64,000 nt of DNA, taken from positions 930,001 through 994,000 of the forward strand of contig JIAB01000001.1 in NCBI GenBank assembly GCA_000687975.1, given 5' to 3'. Below are positions 17,577-25,550 of the stretch, in pieces. How positions within the stretch are numbered: the first letter of the stretch is position 1; each line of letters opens with the position of its first letter. Both the position numbers and the translations under genes were made by a program. This DNA is from Lachnospiraceae bacterium AC2031 (GTDB lineage: Bacteria; Bacillota; Clostridia; Lachnospirales; Lachnospiraceae). The notes beneath the pieces are model-generated. The model was not told where the DNA came from, ran no database searches, and worked only from the letters and a program-made list of their open reading frames with translations.

Positions 17577-19220
17577 TTACTCTTCAGGTGATTTAACAAT
17601 TACCTTATGATCATACCATTTTCCCTTTGTTCCAATAAGAGCCAGATCAAACTCCTTATCAAGATATGGAACTGGAACATCGAAACCATTTACTGTCTCT
17701 GTAGTTCCGTCATCATACTTTACCTCATCCTTTGTAGGATCAAGAAGTGTAGCTCCGTCCTTCTGAGCATCCTCAGCAAGACCTGGGAAAAGATTAACAA
17801 TATTCTCTGATACAAGTGTGATATGAATAGTCATCTTACCATCCTTTACAGTAAGTGTTCCCATATCATCTAATGACTCATTTATCTTAAACATTGAGCT
17901 GTCAGTTGTGAACTTAACCTGATACTCACCATCCTCAAGAACAGTTGCCTCTTCAGGAGCTTCAACTGATGCATCAGTGCTTGATGCCTTTACATTCTCA
18001 AGAGCAGCTGCAGTGTGTGCAACATAAAGATCCTTAACAGCCTCAATTCTTCCAAGACCTTCAATCTGGCAGTCAACTGAATCAAATGCATCTGCTGCTT
18101 CAAACATGCTCTTCCATGAATCTTCATCATCACCAGCCATATCGTTGTTAGCATGATCACCAGCAACAACCATAAGTGGACGAAGAATAACCTTCTTATA
18201 ACCAGCAGCCTTAACATCCTCGATTACATTTTCACATGCAGTCTCTTCTGGCTCGCCTTCAACAGTTCCGATAAATACATTTTCATAGCCAAGCTCTTCC
18301 ATCTGTGTTGCCATCTGGCTATAGCTTACCTTTGCTGTATGAGCTGTTCCGTGACCCATGAATACAAATGCTGTCTCATCATCTGCTGCAGCCTCTAAGC
18401 TATCAAATCCTGCAGACTCAACAGCAGCAGCTACAACTGCCTCAGCAACAGCCTTCTTATCTTCATTGATAACAGATGCATCACTACCTACCTCGCCAAG
18501 AAGAGGTTCAGCAACTGTTACGCTGTCAAACTTGTCAGCATACTTATCAAGAGTTTCTGTAAGTTCATCATACTCAGCACCATGCATAAGGTGTGTAGGC
18601 TGAACTACAAGGTTCTTTACTCCATTGTCTACGGCTCTATCTAATGCCTGCTCAACATTATCTATCTTTTCTTCATCTCTAGCCTGAACATGATTGATAA
18701 TAATCTGTGCAGTAAATGCTCTTCTTACAGACCAATCTGGGTTTGCATCAGCAATAGCCTTCTCTATACCGCTTATATCCTCAACACGGCTATCATTAAA
18801 TGATGTACCAAAGCTGACAACAAGGATTTCATTCTCACCGATTCCATCATCATTTAATGGATCATCCTTGGAAGCATCTCCTGTATCTCTTCCGAAATAA
18901 TCAGGATCAGCGTTTTCGCCTTCTACCATATCCTTCTGTGCATCTGTAAGTGCATCCCATGCAGCCTTTGCCTTTGCACAAAGCTCATCTGTTTCATCTG
19001 TTCTTTCCTGAACATAGATTGCATCAATAAGATCAGCAACCTCCTGAGCTCTTTCCTCATCGCTCAGTTCAGCATTTCCCTCACTAGCTTCTTCTGTAGT
19101 TACTACTTCTGTTGCTTCTGTGGCCTGCTCTGTTGTTGCATCGTCTGTTTTTCCACATGCAGAAAGTGAAGATGCAAGTACTGCAGCAGCAAGTACTGTG
19201 GTTAATAGTTTCTTTCTCAT
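17577..19220 (-). CDS. cbiK: Sirohydrochlorin cobaltochelatase CbiK, exported lipoprotein with C-terminal NEAT-like domain
   Basis: 547 residues; typical CbiK has ~260. A lipoprotein signal ends LSAC (Cys22), so the enzyme is predicted to sit outside the membrane. Residues ~50-128 are an acidic helical segment; ~131-410 are the CbiK chelatase (ILVVSFGTSFNDSR, QPTHLMHGAEYDEL) with both metal-binding histidines, His290 in FMGHGTAH and His356 in VVAGDHANNDMAG. Residues ~429-545 are a beta-rich module (GTLTVKDGKMTIHITL, FDVPVPYLDKEFDLALIG) similar to the one in the adjacent BtuF-like protein. It is the first gene of the operon, with GGAGG 6 bases before the ATG. An exported chelatase is odd for cytosolic cobalamin synthesis; periplasmic CbiK is known in Desulfovibrio. 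Confidence 0.9.
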   Translation of the reverse strand: MRKKLLTTVLAAAVLASSLSACGKTDDATTEQATEATEVVTTEEASEGNAELSDEERAQEVADLIDAIYVQERTDETDELCAKAKAAWDALTDAQKDMVEGENADPDYFGRDTGDASKDDPLNDDGIGENEILVVSFGTSFNDSRVEDISGIEKAIADANPDWSVRRAFTAQIIINHVQARDEEKIDNVEQALDRAVDNGVKNLVVQPTHLMHGAEYDELTETLDKYADKFDSVTVAEPLLGEVGSDASVINEDKKAVAEAVVAAAVESAGFDSLEAAADDETAFVFMGHGTAHTAKVSYSQMATQMEELGYENVFIGTVEGEPEETACENVIEDVKAAGYKKVILRPLMVVAGDHANNDMAGDDEDSWKSMFEAADAFDSVDCQIEGLGRIEAVKDLYVAHTAAALENVKASSTDASVEAPEEATVLEDGEYQVKFTTDSSMFKINESLDDMGTLTVKDGKMTIHITLVSENIVNLFPGLAEDAQKDGATLLDPTKDEVKYDDGTTETVNGFDVPVPYLDKEFDLALIGTKGKWYDHKVIVKSPEE

Positions 19221-19243
19221 CTTTTTCCTCCTTTTTTCGGTAC

Positions 19244-19277
19244 AAAAAAATACTCATTCCAGAATCTGAAATGAGTA
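19244..19277 (-). terminator. Leader terminator of the cobalamin riboswitch
   Basis: On the minus strand TACTCATT and AATGAGTA form a stem around a short loop, followed by seven T residues just before the cbiK ribosome site. The upstream segment at 19313-19321 (CTGAAATGA) is complementary over nine bases to TCATTTCAG in the first arm (19266-19274), giving a plausible antiterminator that excludes the terminator. Confidence 0.85.
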
Positions 19278-19329
19278 CTGAACACACGAAAAGAGCAGGG
19301 CCTGTTGCCCTGTCATTTCAGTACGATCA

Positions 19330-19570
19330 ATTACTCGTGATCTGGAAAACGCTTTTCCTGTACCAGTCATATGGCAGGTTTCCTGGCTCATATATCAATG
19401 CACTGTTATCTGCCTTCCCAAAATAAACATTTCAGTGGTCATAATCCATAGGGTATTACGCAGATTATGCGATAACAGCACTCCATATTTACAGTGACGA
19501 GTTCGCGCAGGTCTTTCACCTGCTTCCCTTTTAACCTCTATTCATTTGAAACAACAAATAGCGGCACCAT
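19330..19570 (-). promoter_or_regulatory. Cobalamin riboswitch controlling the cob/cbi operon
   Basis: On the minus strand the leader contains GGGAAGCAGGTGAAA (upstream P3-P4 region), GACCTGCGCGAACTCGTCACTG, and the B12 box AGCCAGGAAACCTGCC at 19373-19388, in the right order and spacing for an adenosylcobalamin-type aptamer. It is followed by an antiterminator/terminator pair and cbiK. Binding of cobalamin should stop transcription of the whole downstream operon. This element accounts for most of the 413-base gap between cbiK and the upstream MFS gene. Confidence 0.95.
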
Positions 19571-19633
19571 ACAACTATATATTTAGTTCATGAAATTATA
19601 TCACATATATAAAACCCACTCAAGTCATAGTAT

Positions 19634-20869
19634 TTACTGAGGGCATACTTCAAGACGGTGTATTTTCTTTACAAACAGGATGCTTATGGATATAACAGCC
19701 AAGCTTAAACCGGATACGATAATAACTGCAGCTGAACCGCCTCTGACTCCTGAGCCCGTAACTCTTCCGATTTCGTCTGCCAGTACACCTGAAAGAGCAA
19801 ATGCGACCACATATCCCATCTGAGATATAAAGCCGATAAGTCCCCAGGCTCTGCCCTGAAGCTCATCTGGTATATTAGTTCTCGCAAGATAATCTATACA
19901 GTTATTTGCTACAGGAAGACTTACAAAAAACAGGAATCCGAACAAGCAAACAAGGAATATGTTACTAGTCACTGCAAAACCTGAAATAAAGATTCCGGAA
20001 AACATGAGGGCAAAACTCATTTTTCGGGCAAAACCCTTCTTTATTCCACGCGCTCCTAAAACTAGTCCTGATACAAGCATGCCTGATGCACAGATTGTCT
20101 CTGCAATACCAAGAGTTTTTTCATTTGTAAAAGAAAGGATGAAGGGTTCTGCCAGGATCTGAAATACACCTAAGCACAGCTCTATAGCCGCCGAGATCAG
20201 GATAAGCAGGAAGAGTCCTTCTTTAGAGTGAATTGCATTCCAGCCTTCCTTCAGGCTTTGTAAGAACGATTCTCTCACCTCTGCAGGCTTCGAAACAAGC
20301 CCCTTTCTTACTACAGCCGTAGAGATGATCGTTAAGAAAAATGTGCATATATCAATTATAAGAAGAAGCTTGATATCACTGACCGCCAGAAGAAATCCTG
20401 CAATGATCGGAGAAAACAGGAATCTTGAACTACCTGCCATTGATACGAGGCCATTTGCCTTTGAAAATTCTTCCTTAGTCAGAAGATCTGTAACTGTAGC
20501 TGTAAATGATGGATCCATCAGAGCCGAAAAGCAGGAGCTTATTGCCACTCCCAGATAGAGCTGCCACATTTCTGCATTTCCATCCATCATACAAAGCAGA
20601 ATATAAAGCACACCAAGTCCGGAGCAGCCATCACCTATCATCATCAGAAGGCGTCTGTCATATCTATCCGCAAGAACCCCTGCTGGCACACGGAGTAACA
20701 GCATTGGCAGAAATCCAATAAGTCCAAGGAGCGCCATACCTGTCGCACTTCCAGTCTTATGAAAGATATATATCCCCAGTCCAAAATTCGTAAGTCCGCC
20801 ACCTATACTTGATATGAGTTCACCTGCCCAGAGAAGCAGAAACTTTTTATAATTCGAAAAAGACTTCAT
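19634..20869 (-). CDS. MFS transporter (EntS/multidrug-type)
   Basis: 411 residues with about 12 hydrophobic segments. The start is set at the ATG at 20869 because AAGGG lies 7 bases upstream; the frame extends 14 codons further without a ribosome site. The MFS motif between helices 2 and 3 is GVLADRYDRRLLM. The N-terminus (LLLWAGELISSIGGGLTNFGLGIYIF) is typical of the MFS_3 group, which includes siderophore and macrolide exporters. It lies upstream of the cobalamin riboswitch on the same strand and is not under its control. Substrate unknown. Confidence 0.85.
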   Translation of the reverse strand: MKSFSNYKKFLLLWAGELISSIGGGLTNFGLGIYIFHKTGSATGMALLGLIGFLPMLLLRVPAGVLADRYDRRLLMMIGDGCSGLGVLYILLCMMDGNAEMWQLYLGVAISSCFSALMDPSFTATVTDLLTKEEFSKANGLVSMAGSSRFLFSPIIAGFLLAVSDIKLLLIIDICTFFLTIISTAVVRKGLVSKPAEVRESFLQSLKEGWNAIHSKEGLFLLILISAAIELCLGVFQILAEPFILSFTNEKTLGIAETICASGMLVSGLVLGARGIKKGFARKMSFALMFSGIFISGFAVTSNIFLVCLFGFLFFVSLPVANNCIDYLARTNIPDELQGRAWGLIGFISQMGYVVAFALSGVLADEIGRVTGSGVRGGSAAVIIVSGLSLAVISISILFVKKIHRLEVCPQ

Positions 20870-20978
20870 AGCATTTCCCTTTCTATAGTAATTCATCATT
20901 TCTGATTTCATTCTATATCAGGTTCTATGAGAAGTCTTAAGCTAACCCTTGTCTATTTCTTAATCATTTATTAAATCA

Positions 20979-21049
20979 AAAAAGTGCAATGGGGTCAGAC
21001 CCTCTTGCACCTAACGGTGCAAGTAGGGTCTGACCCCACTGCACTTTTT
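20979..21049. repeat. Nested palindromic repeat with GGGTCAGACCC core
   Basis: Two arms of about 33 bases (AAAAGTGCAATGGGGTCAGA at the left end) face each other around a 3-base centre; each arm contains a smaller palindrome GGGTCAGACCC. The arms differ by one inserted base and one G-U compatible change. Located 3 bases past the stop of the next minus-strand gene, with T/A runs at both ends, so it may also serve as a terminator. It resembles REP-like dispersed palindromes. Confidence 0.8.
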
Positions 21050-21051
21050 CA

Positions 21052-22158
21052 TTATCCCTGTCGAAGCAGGATGAAAACGAGTACTGCCATTCCTACAAAG
21101 AACAAACCAAGTATACATGAGCCAATAGCTAGTTTTCCTGATCTTATTGGATCATAGTATCCATATAGATCCTCTGGATCGATGAAGATTTCTCTTACTT
21201 CTCCCGCTCTTGGATTACCTTTGTTACTATATGTACCATTTGATACCCTATGAGTTTCACCGTTATAGAAATACTCATATACTGGAGTAAGCTTTATTGG
21301 AACCGAATGATCTGTTGGTGAAGATATAAGCTCAATACAAGTTGCCTGAACAGGAACTGTATATTTATTCTTAGCCTTATTATTACTAACAAATCCTCCA
21401 ATGGTCAAACCAAAACCTACAATAAAGAATATTGAGAGAAAGATCACATCATTATGTGCTTCGAAAAATTCTTCAGCCCCTTCGCCTCCAATAAGACTAA
21501 AGAGACCCCAGGCCAACATTGCAAAACCACAAAGAGGAGCAATTATTCCCACAAGAGAATGACCTCTTCCAACTTCTCTTTCTTTTAAGAACACTCTAAT
21601 ACCAATATAGGCAAAAATCACACCTGCCAGGATTCCAACTAACCATCCAAGATCCATTTTAGCAGCCACAACTATTCCAATTGCTGCAATGACAGTACCG
21701 ATCATCTCAGGTCCTGTAAGTAATCCCTGTGGCTGACCAACTCTCGGATACTTGCCACTATTCATTCCAGGATTTGACTGAAAATTCACTGCCTGACCAT
21801 TTATAATATTCTGCTGATTATATACATTCTGCTGGTTGTACGTTGCCTGCTGGTTGTATGCCGCCTGCTGACTATTCATAGCCTGTTCATTTGGTGCGTA
21901 TCCACCAGTAAACTCAGGCTGATTATACTGTGGCTGAGTTTGCTGGCCATACTGCTGCTGGCCATACTGCTGCTGGCCATACTGCTGCTGGCCATACTGT
22001 GAATCCGGGCCAACATATGGCTCCCCATTCATCTCAGCCACTTTTCTATCATATTCAAGTAGTCTTTCCTGTTTTAGTTCCGGAGTGATACGTCCTGCTC
22101 TGACCTGAAGGTCCAGAAGCTTCTCAACGTCATCTCTGGTCATCTTTAAATTAAACAT
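21052..22158 (-). CDS. DUF3592-like multi-pass membrane protein with Gln-rich N-terminal repeats
   Basis: 368 residues. Residues 1-45 look like a short SHOCT-like helical motif (LLDLQVRAGRITPELKQERL). Residues ~50-150 are low-complexity: QYGQQ repeated four times, then Asn/Gln-rich YNQQ repeats. The remainder has about five membrane helices and a soluble strand-rich segment (VYEYFYNGETHRVSN, GEVREIFIDPEDLYGYYDP) typical of DUF3592. GGAGGG lies 11 bases before the ATG. Function unknown; probably a cell-envelope protein. Confidence 0.75.
   Translation of the reverse strand: MFNLKMTRDDVEKLLDLQVRAGRITPELKQERLLEYDRKVAEMNGEPYVGPDSQYGQQQYGQQQYGQQQYGQQTQPQYNQPEFTGGYAPNEQAMNSQQAAYNQQATYNQQNVYNQQNIINGQAVNFQSNPGMNSGKYPRVGQPQGLLTGPEMIGTVIAAIGIVVAAKMDLGWLVGILAGVIFAYIGIRVFLKEREVGRGHSLVGIIAPLCGFAMLAWGLFSLIGGEGAEEFFEAHNDVIFLSIFFIVGFGLTIGGFVSNNKAKNKYTVPVQATCIELISSPTDHSVPIKLTPVYEYFYNGETHRVSNGTYSNKGNPRAGEVREIFIDPEDLYGYYDPIRSGKLAIGSCILGLFFVGMAVLVFILLRQG
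21942..21999 (-). repeat. 15-bp tandem repeat encoding QYGQQ
   Basis: Four head-to-tail copies of a 15-base unit (plus strand CTGGCCATACTGCTG) inside the DUF3592-like gene. The copies are identical or nearly so, which suggests recent slippage and possible length variation between strains. Confidence 0.85.
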
Positions 22159-22190
22159 TATACTTTTATCCCTCCAAATAATATGACCCG

Positions 22191-22281
22191 ATTATATCTC
22201 ATATCCTATAACCGAATCATTAAATCTTTATTAAATGTTTACTAAATCATACACAATACTATATGTTACAAAACATATAGT
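22191..22281 (-). promoter_or_regulatory. Upstream region of DUF3592-like gene: -10 element and 10-bp dyad
   Basis: On the minus strand TATAAT (22191-22196) lies 33 bases before the start codon. About 60 bases further upstream is a perfect inverted repeat, ACTATATGTT-ACAA-AACATATAGT at 22258-22281. It may be an operator or the stem of a small terminator; no T-run follows it. The -35 is not convincing. Confidence 0.4.
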
Positions 22282-22325
22282 AACTGTTGCACCATTTATA
22301 ATAAACAACCCACAGAAACAGAAAA

Positions 22326-22356
22326 TCTGCCAACGAGAACCGTCCCCGTTGGCAGA
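22326..22356. repeat. Dispersed palindromic repeat, GAACCGTCCCC family, copy 1
   Basis: TCTGCCAACG and CGTTGGCAGA form a perfect 10-bp stem around AGAACCGTCCC. Starts 4 bases past the metF stop; on the minus strand it is followed by ATTTTCT and may act as the metF terminator. Three related copies occur at about 30003, 37877 and 59974. Confidence 0.85.
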
Positions 22357-22360
22357 TATT

Positions 22361-23248
22361 TTATCGGTTGAAGTCTTTGCCCAGGATGTCTGAAAGGTTG
22401 TCCATTATAGCCTTTGCAACATCTGGTTTATTCATTGAGTATACGTGAACGTTTGTTATTCCGTTAGCGTAAAGATCAATGATCTGATCTGTAGCATATG
22501 CGATTCCCGCCTGCTTCATAGCATCTGGATCATTTCCAAAATAATCTACAAGACTCTTGAAACGCTGTGGCATGAAAGATCCGGAAAGCTTTATAGCACG
22601 TTCCACCTGATTCGCATTTGTTATTGGCATGATACCTGGAATAACCGGAACTGTTACCCCTATCTCTCTGATCTTATACATGAAGTTAAAGAAGAGATTA
22701 TTATCAAATACCATCTGTGTTGTAAGGAAGTCAGCACCAGCATTAACCTTCTCTTTAAGATGAAGAAGATCTTCCTTCTGGTTCACGCTGTCTGGATGAA
22801 CCTCTGGATAGCAGGCTGCTCCAACACAGAAATCCCCAGCTTCCTTAAGCTCACGAACCAGCTCTGTAGCATGTTTATAATCCCAGGTTGATGGATCTGT
22901 TTTTTCCAGTTCTGGCGTCAGATCACCACGAAGGGCCATGACATTTACTATGCCCATCTCCTTCATTTCTTCTATCTTCTGATGAACCATTTCTCTACTG
23001 GATGAAACACATGTAAGATGTGCAAGCGTTGGAACGCTGTACTTATCCTTGATATTCTTTGCAATTTCCATAGTGTAGCGACTGGTTCCGCCACCCGCTC
23101 CATAGGTGACACTCATGAAAGCCGGATGCATAGCAGCTATCTCTTCTGTCGCCTGAACTACGCTTTCAAATGTACTCTCCTTCTTTGGTGGAAACACCTC
23201 AAAGGAAAGTGACATATTCTTTGTATCAAGTATATCTATAATTTTCAT
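22361..23248 (-). CDS. metF: 5,10-Methylenetetrahydrofolate reductase MetF
   Basis: 295 residues. A flavin TIM-barrel enzyme that reduces methylene-THF to methyl-THF for methionine synthesis. Conserved pieces are MSLSFEVFPPKKEST, FMSVTYGAGGGTS, LTCVSSS, MALRGD and GADFLTTQMVFDN. The substrate-binding residues of the NADH-type MetF are in these blocks. It stands alone; no methionine synthase is adjacent. AAAGGAG lies upstream of the ATG. A methyl-THF product fed to a cobalamin-dependent methionine synthase would link it to the B12 operon, but that is inference. Confidence 0.95.
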   Translation of the reverse strand: MKIIDILDTKNMSLSFEVFPPKKESTFESVVQATEEIAAMHPAFMSVTYGAGGGTSRYTMEIAKNIKDKYSVPTLAHLTCVSSSREMVHQKIEEMKEMGIVNVMALRGDLTPELEKTDPSTWDYKHATELVRELKEAGDFCVGAACYPEVHPDSVNQKEDLLHLKEKVNAGADFLTTQMVFDNNLFFNFMYKIREIGVTVPVIPGIMPITNANQVERAIKLSGSFMPQRFKSLVDYFGNDPDAMKQAGIAYATDQIIDLYANGITNVHVYSMNKPDVAKAIMDNLSDILGKDFNR

Positions 23249-23286
23249 TTGAAACTAAAACTCCTTTAACTACTTCTTACCACATT

Positions 23287-23484
23287 TTATGCATTAACTT
23301 CTTCGTATTCGCTCAGCTCTATGATATCATCCTTGCTTTCCTTGAAGCCCCTCTTCAGGTAGTGTGTTCCACCCTCTATCCAGATGCTTCCGCATGAGCA
23401 CCTTACTGTCTGAAGTCTCTTCTTGGATTCTATGATATCTCCACACTTCTTGCACTGAGCCTTATTAGACTTAATCTTCTTCAA
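23287..23484 (-). CDS. Small zinc-ribbon protein, function unknown
   Basis: 65 residues. Four cysteines in two pairs (CKKCGD and RCSCGS) predict a zinc ribbon; the C-terminus is acidic. I place the start at the TTG at 23484 because GGAGGGG lies exactly 6 bases upstream; the in-frame ATG at 23499 would itself form part of that ribosome site. The protein is of a small Firmicutes hypothetical type I cannot assign. An 8-bp inverted repeat (ATTCTCTA/TAGAGAAT) at 23498-23523 precedes it. Confidence 0.7.
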   Translation of the reverse strand: MKKIKSNKAQCKKCGDIIESKKRLQTVRCSCGSIWIEGGTHYLKRGFKESKDDIIELSEYEEVNA

Positions 23485-23581
23485 TAGTAACCCCTCCATT
23501 CTCTAGATTAAAATATAGAGAATCTAAATAATAACTAAAATTCATCCCCAATATTATTTTAGCATATTATCAATTCATGCA

Positions 23582-24463
23582 CTACTTAATAAGTGCCTCT
23601 ATCTCAGGCACTTCAAATGTATAATCTGAATTGCAGAAATCACAGTGCATAGTGATTGGTTCTCCGTCATCTATTATAGACTGAAGTTCCTTTCTGCCAA
23701 GACTTATCAGCGCCTTAGTAACACGTTCTCTGCTGCAATTACAGTGGTACTGAATAGGAAGTGGCTCCTCTATAACAATATCGCCACCAAACACATCCTT
23801 TCCTAAGATGCTTCTCATCATATCTTCAACTGTCATTCCCTTGTTGAAATAATCTGTTACCGAATTAACCTTAGCAAGACTATTTTCAAGAGTTGTTATT
23901 GTCTCTTCTTTAGCGAAAGGAAGCAGCTGAATGATGAAGCCTCCAGCATGCTTTATTGAAAGGTCCTTATCAACCAGCACACCTACACCAACAGAAGTAG
24001 GGATCTGCTCACTTTCTGCAAAGTAATATGTGAGGTCATCGCCAATCTCACCTGTCACGAGAGCTGTCTGTCCAACATATGGCTCTGCAAGTCCCTCGTC
24101 ATGTATAAGAGTAAGTGTTCCTCTTCCCACAGCACCACCTACATCCAGATGGCCATTTGACTTCAGCGGAAGATCAACTGCGTTATTATATATAATACCC
24201 TTAACATTTGAATGCGCATCAGATGTAACAGTGATAGAATGGATTGGTCCATCACCAGCCACCTTAAGTGTAAGCACATCTGTTTCATTCTTACACATAG
24301 CTCCCATAAGAGCACCACCAGTAAGAAGTCTTCCCAGTGCCGCGCTACATACAGGGCTTGTATTATGAATCTCTCTCGCCTTTTCTACAGTTTCTCTCGA
24401 ATATGCTGCAACGAACCTGATCTCATTTCCTGCCGCCATACCTCTTATAATGTAATCGTTCAT
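23582..24463 (-). CDS. hslO: Redox-regulated chaperone Hsp33 (HslO)
   Basis: 293 residues, standard length. Holdase chaperone activated by oxidation and zinc release. The C-terminal zinc-binding cysteines are visible as CNCSRERV and CDFCNSDY; the N-terminal domain has the LKVAGDGPIHSITVTSDAHSNVKG and VGRGTLTLIHDEG segments. AAGGAG precedes the ATG by 6 bases. It follows queH by 17 bases, so both are likely cotranscribed. Confidence 0.96.
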   Translation of the reverse strand: MNDYIIRGMAAGNEIRFVAAYSRETVEKAREIHNTSPVCSAALGRLLTGGALMGAMCKNETDVLTLKVAGDGPIHSITVTSDAHSNVKGIIYNNAVDLPLKSNGHLDVGGAVGRGTLTLIHDEGLAEPYVGQTALVTGEIGDDLTYYFAESEQIPTSVGVGVLVDKDLSIKHAGGFIIQLLPFAKEETITTLENSLAKVNSVTDYFNKGMTVEDMMRSILGKDVFGGDIVIEEPLPIQYHCNCSRERVTKALISLGRKELQSIIDDGEPITMHCDFCNSDYTFEVPEIEALIK

Positions 24464-24480
24464 TTAAAACTCCTTTATAT

Positions 24481-25170
24481 CTAATCTATATTTCCCTTCT
24501 TTAGGTCTCGGTCACGCTTTGAAAAAACGCATCCGCAGTAGTCCTGTCGATAAAGACCATACTCCTCGGATAGTTCGATAGAACGTTTGTAACCATTCTT
24601 CTTTTTGAAATCACTAAAGAGAAATGTTATCTCGCGCTGCCCATCTTTCGAAGAAGCCCTCAGTTCCTCCTCCAGCTTCATACCAATCTCATTGATCCAT
24701 CTAGCCACCTTGTATGGACTGATGGACAATGTTGTGGAGAAGTAGTCGAAGCCGTGCTCTAGTCCATACTCCGCTGTCTTTCTAAGACGGAGCTCGTAGC
24801 AGTCGTAGCAGCGTTCTCCTCTTTCCGGCAGGTCTTCCCTGCCTTTTGCCATCTCATAGAACACTTCTGGTTCGTATGGGCCTTCAACCACCTTTACATC
24901 CAAGGCGAAATCTGCTTCCTTAGTGAAACGATACAGCTCGTCCAATCTCTTCTGGAACTCTGCAACCTCATCAATATTGGGGTTATAGAAGAACACCGTT
25001 ACATCAAAATGGGATGTAAGTACTTCCAAGCAATGAGAACTGCAAGGACAGCAACATGCCTGCAGGAGCAGAGTTGGTTTTCTGCCACTAATACCCGATT
25101 CTTTATCCACGATTTTAAGTTGTTTTTCAAATTCCTGATAATAATTTAGATTTTGACTTAATTCGCTCAT
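24481..25170 (-). CDS. queH: Epoxyqueuosine reductase QueH
   Basis: 229 residues. QueH replaces QueG in many Firmicutes and reduces epoxyqueuosine to queuosine in tRNA. The cysteine clusters of the family are present: LLLQACCCPCSSHCLEVL, GERCYDCYELRL, and YCGCVFS near the C-terminus, supporting Fe-S and metal binding. SPYKVARWINEIG is a further family segment. queF, another queuosine gene, occurs 12 kb away in this window. No strong ribosome site before the chosen ATG (purine-rich GAACAAAAA only). Confidence 0.92.
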   Translation of the reverse strand: MSELSQNLNYYQEFEKQLKIVDKESGISGRKPTLLLQACCCPCSSHCLEVLTSHFDVTVFFYNPNIDEVAEFQKRLDELYRFTKEADFALDVKVVEGPYEPEVFYEMAKGREDLPERGERCYDCYELRLRKTAEYGLEHGFDYFSTTLSISPYKVARWINEIGMKLEEELRASSKDGQREITFLFSDFKKKNGYKRSIELSEEYGLYRQDYCGCVFSKRDRDLKKGNID

Positions 25171-25190
25171 TTTTTGTTCATTTTATTCAA

Positions 25191-25211
25191 AATTGTTAAT
25201 TTTTAACAATT
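25191..25211. promoter_or_regulatory. Palindrome overlapping the -35 of the 77-aa gene
   Basis: Perfect 9-bp inverted repeat AATTGTTAA-TTT-TTAACAATT. Its last two bases are the first two of the -35 hexamer TTGACT, and it lies 20 bases upstream of queH on the other strand, so a bound protein could affect both divergent genes. The binding factor is unknown. Confidence 0.5.
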
Positions 25212-25238
25212 GACTTTGTGGAAGTTATACAATATACT
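25210..25238 (+). promoter_or_regulatory. Sigma-A type promoter of the 77-aa gene
   Basis: TTGACT and TATACT with exactly 17 bases between them, 53 bases before the start codon of the downstream gene. Confidence 0.75.
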
Positions 25239-25290
25239 TAATGTATCTAAAGCAGATGTAGCATAATTTCTTCGTGAAGGAGGTTTTGAC

Positions 25291-25524
25291 ATGACTGTAG
25301 AGCAAGCAATTAAAAAGTATAAGTTAGAGCCTGTAAATGTATATACTGCGAAGGTCAAAGCCAAAGAGCTTAACGTGGATGAAGTATTATACATGAACGT
25401 TTCAAAGAATAAGTATGCCTATATCATCCGCGATGGTTCAAGAGGAACTATGCTATACAAGGATGAGAAGAGTATGTATACAAAGATGTATAAAGGACTT
25501 AAGATGATTCCTCTTGATCCTTGA
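25291..25524 (+). CDS. Small basic protein, 77 aa, function unknown
   Basis: One of only three clear plus-strand genes. AGGAGG is 7 bases before the ATG, a good promoter precedes it and an intrinsic terminator follows, so it is a monocistronic, probably well expressed gene. The protein is lysine- and tyrosine-rich (MTVEQAIKKYKLEPVNVYT, then MYTKMYKGLKMIPLDP) with a likely beta-strand core (EVLYMNVSKNKYAYIIRDG). No cysteine, membrane segment or signal peptide. I do not recognise the family. Confidence 0.8.
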   Translation: MTVEQAIKKYKLEPVNVYTAKVKAKELNVDEVLYMNVSKNKYAYIIRDGSRGTMLYKDEKSMYTKMYKGLKMIPLDP

Positions 25525-25550
25525 TATGTTAATTATTTAGAATATTAAAG

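Noticed and set aside
23498-23523. 8-bp inverted repeat ATTCTCTA/TAGAGAAT before the zinc-ribbon gene
   Set aside because: AT-rich and close to the ribosome site; might affect translation, but no partner element or T-run supports a specific role.
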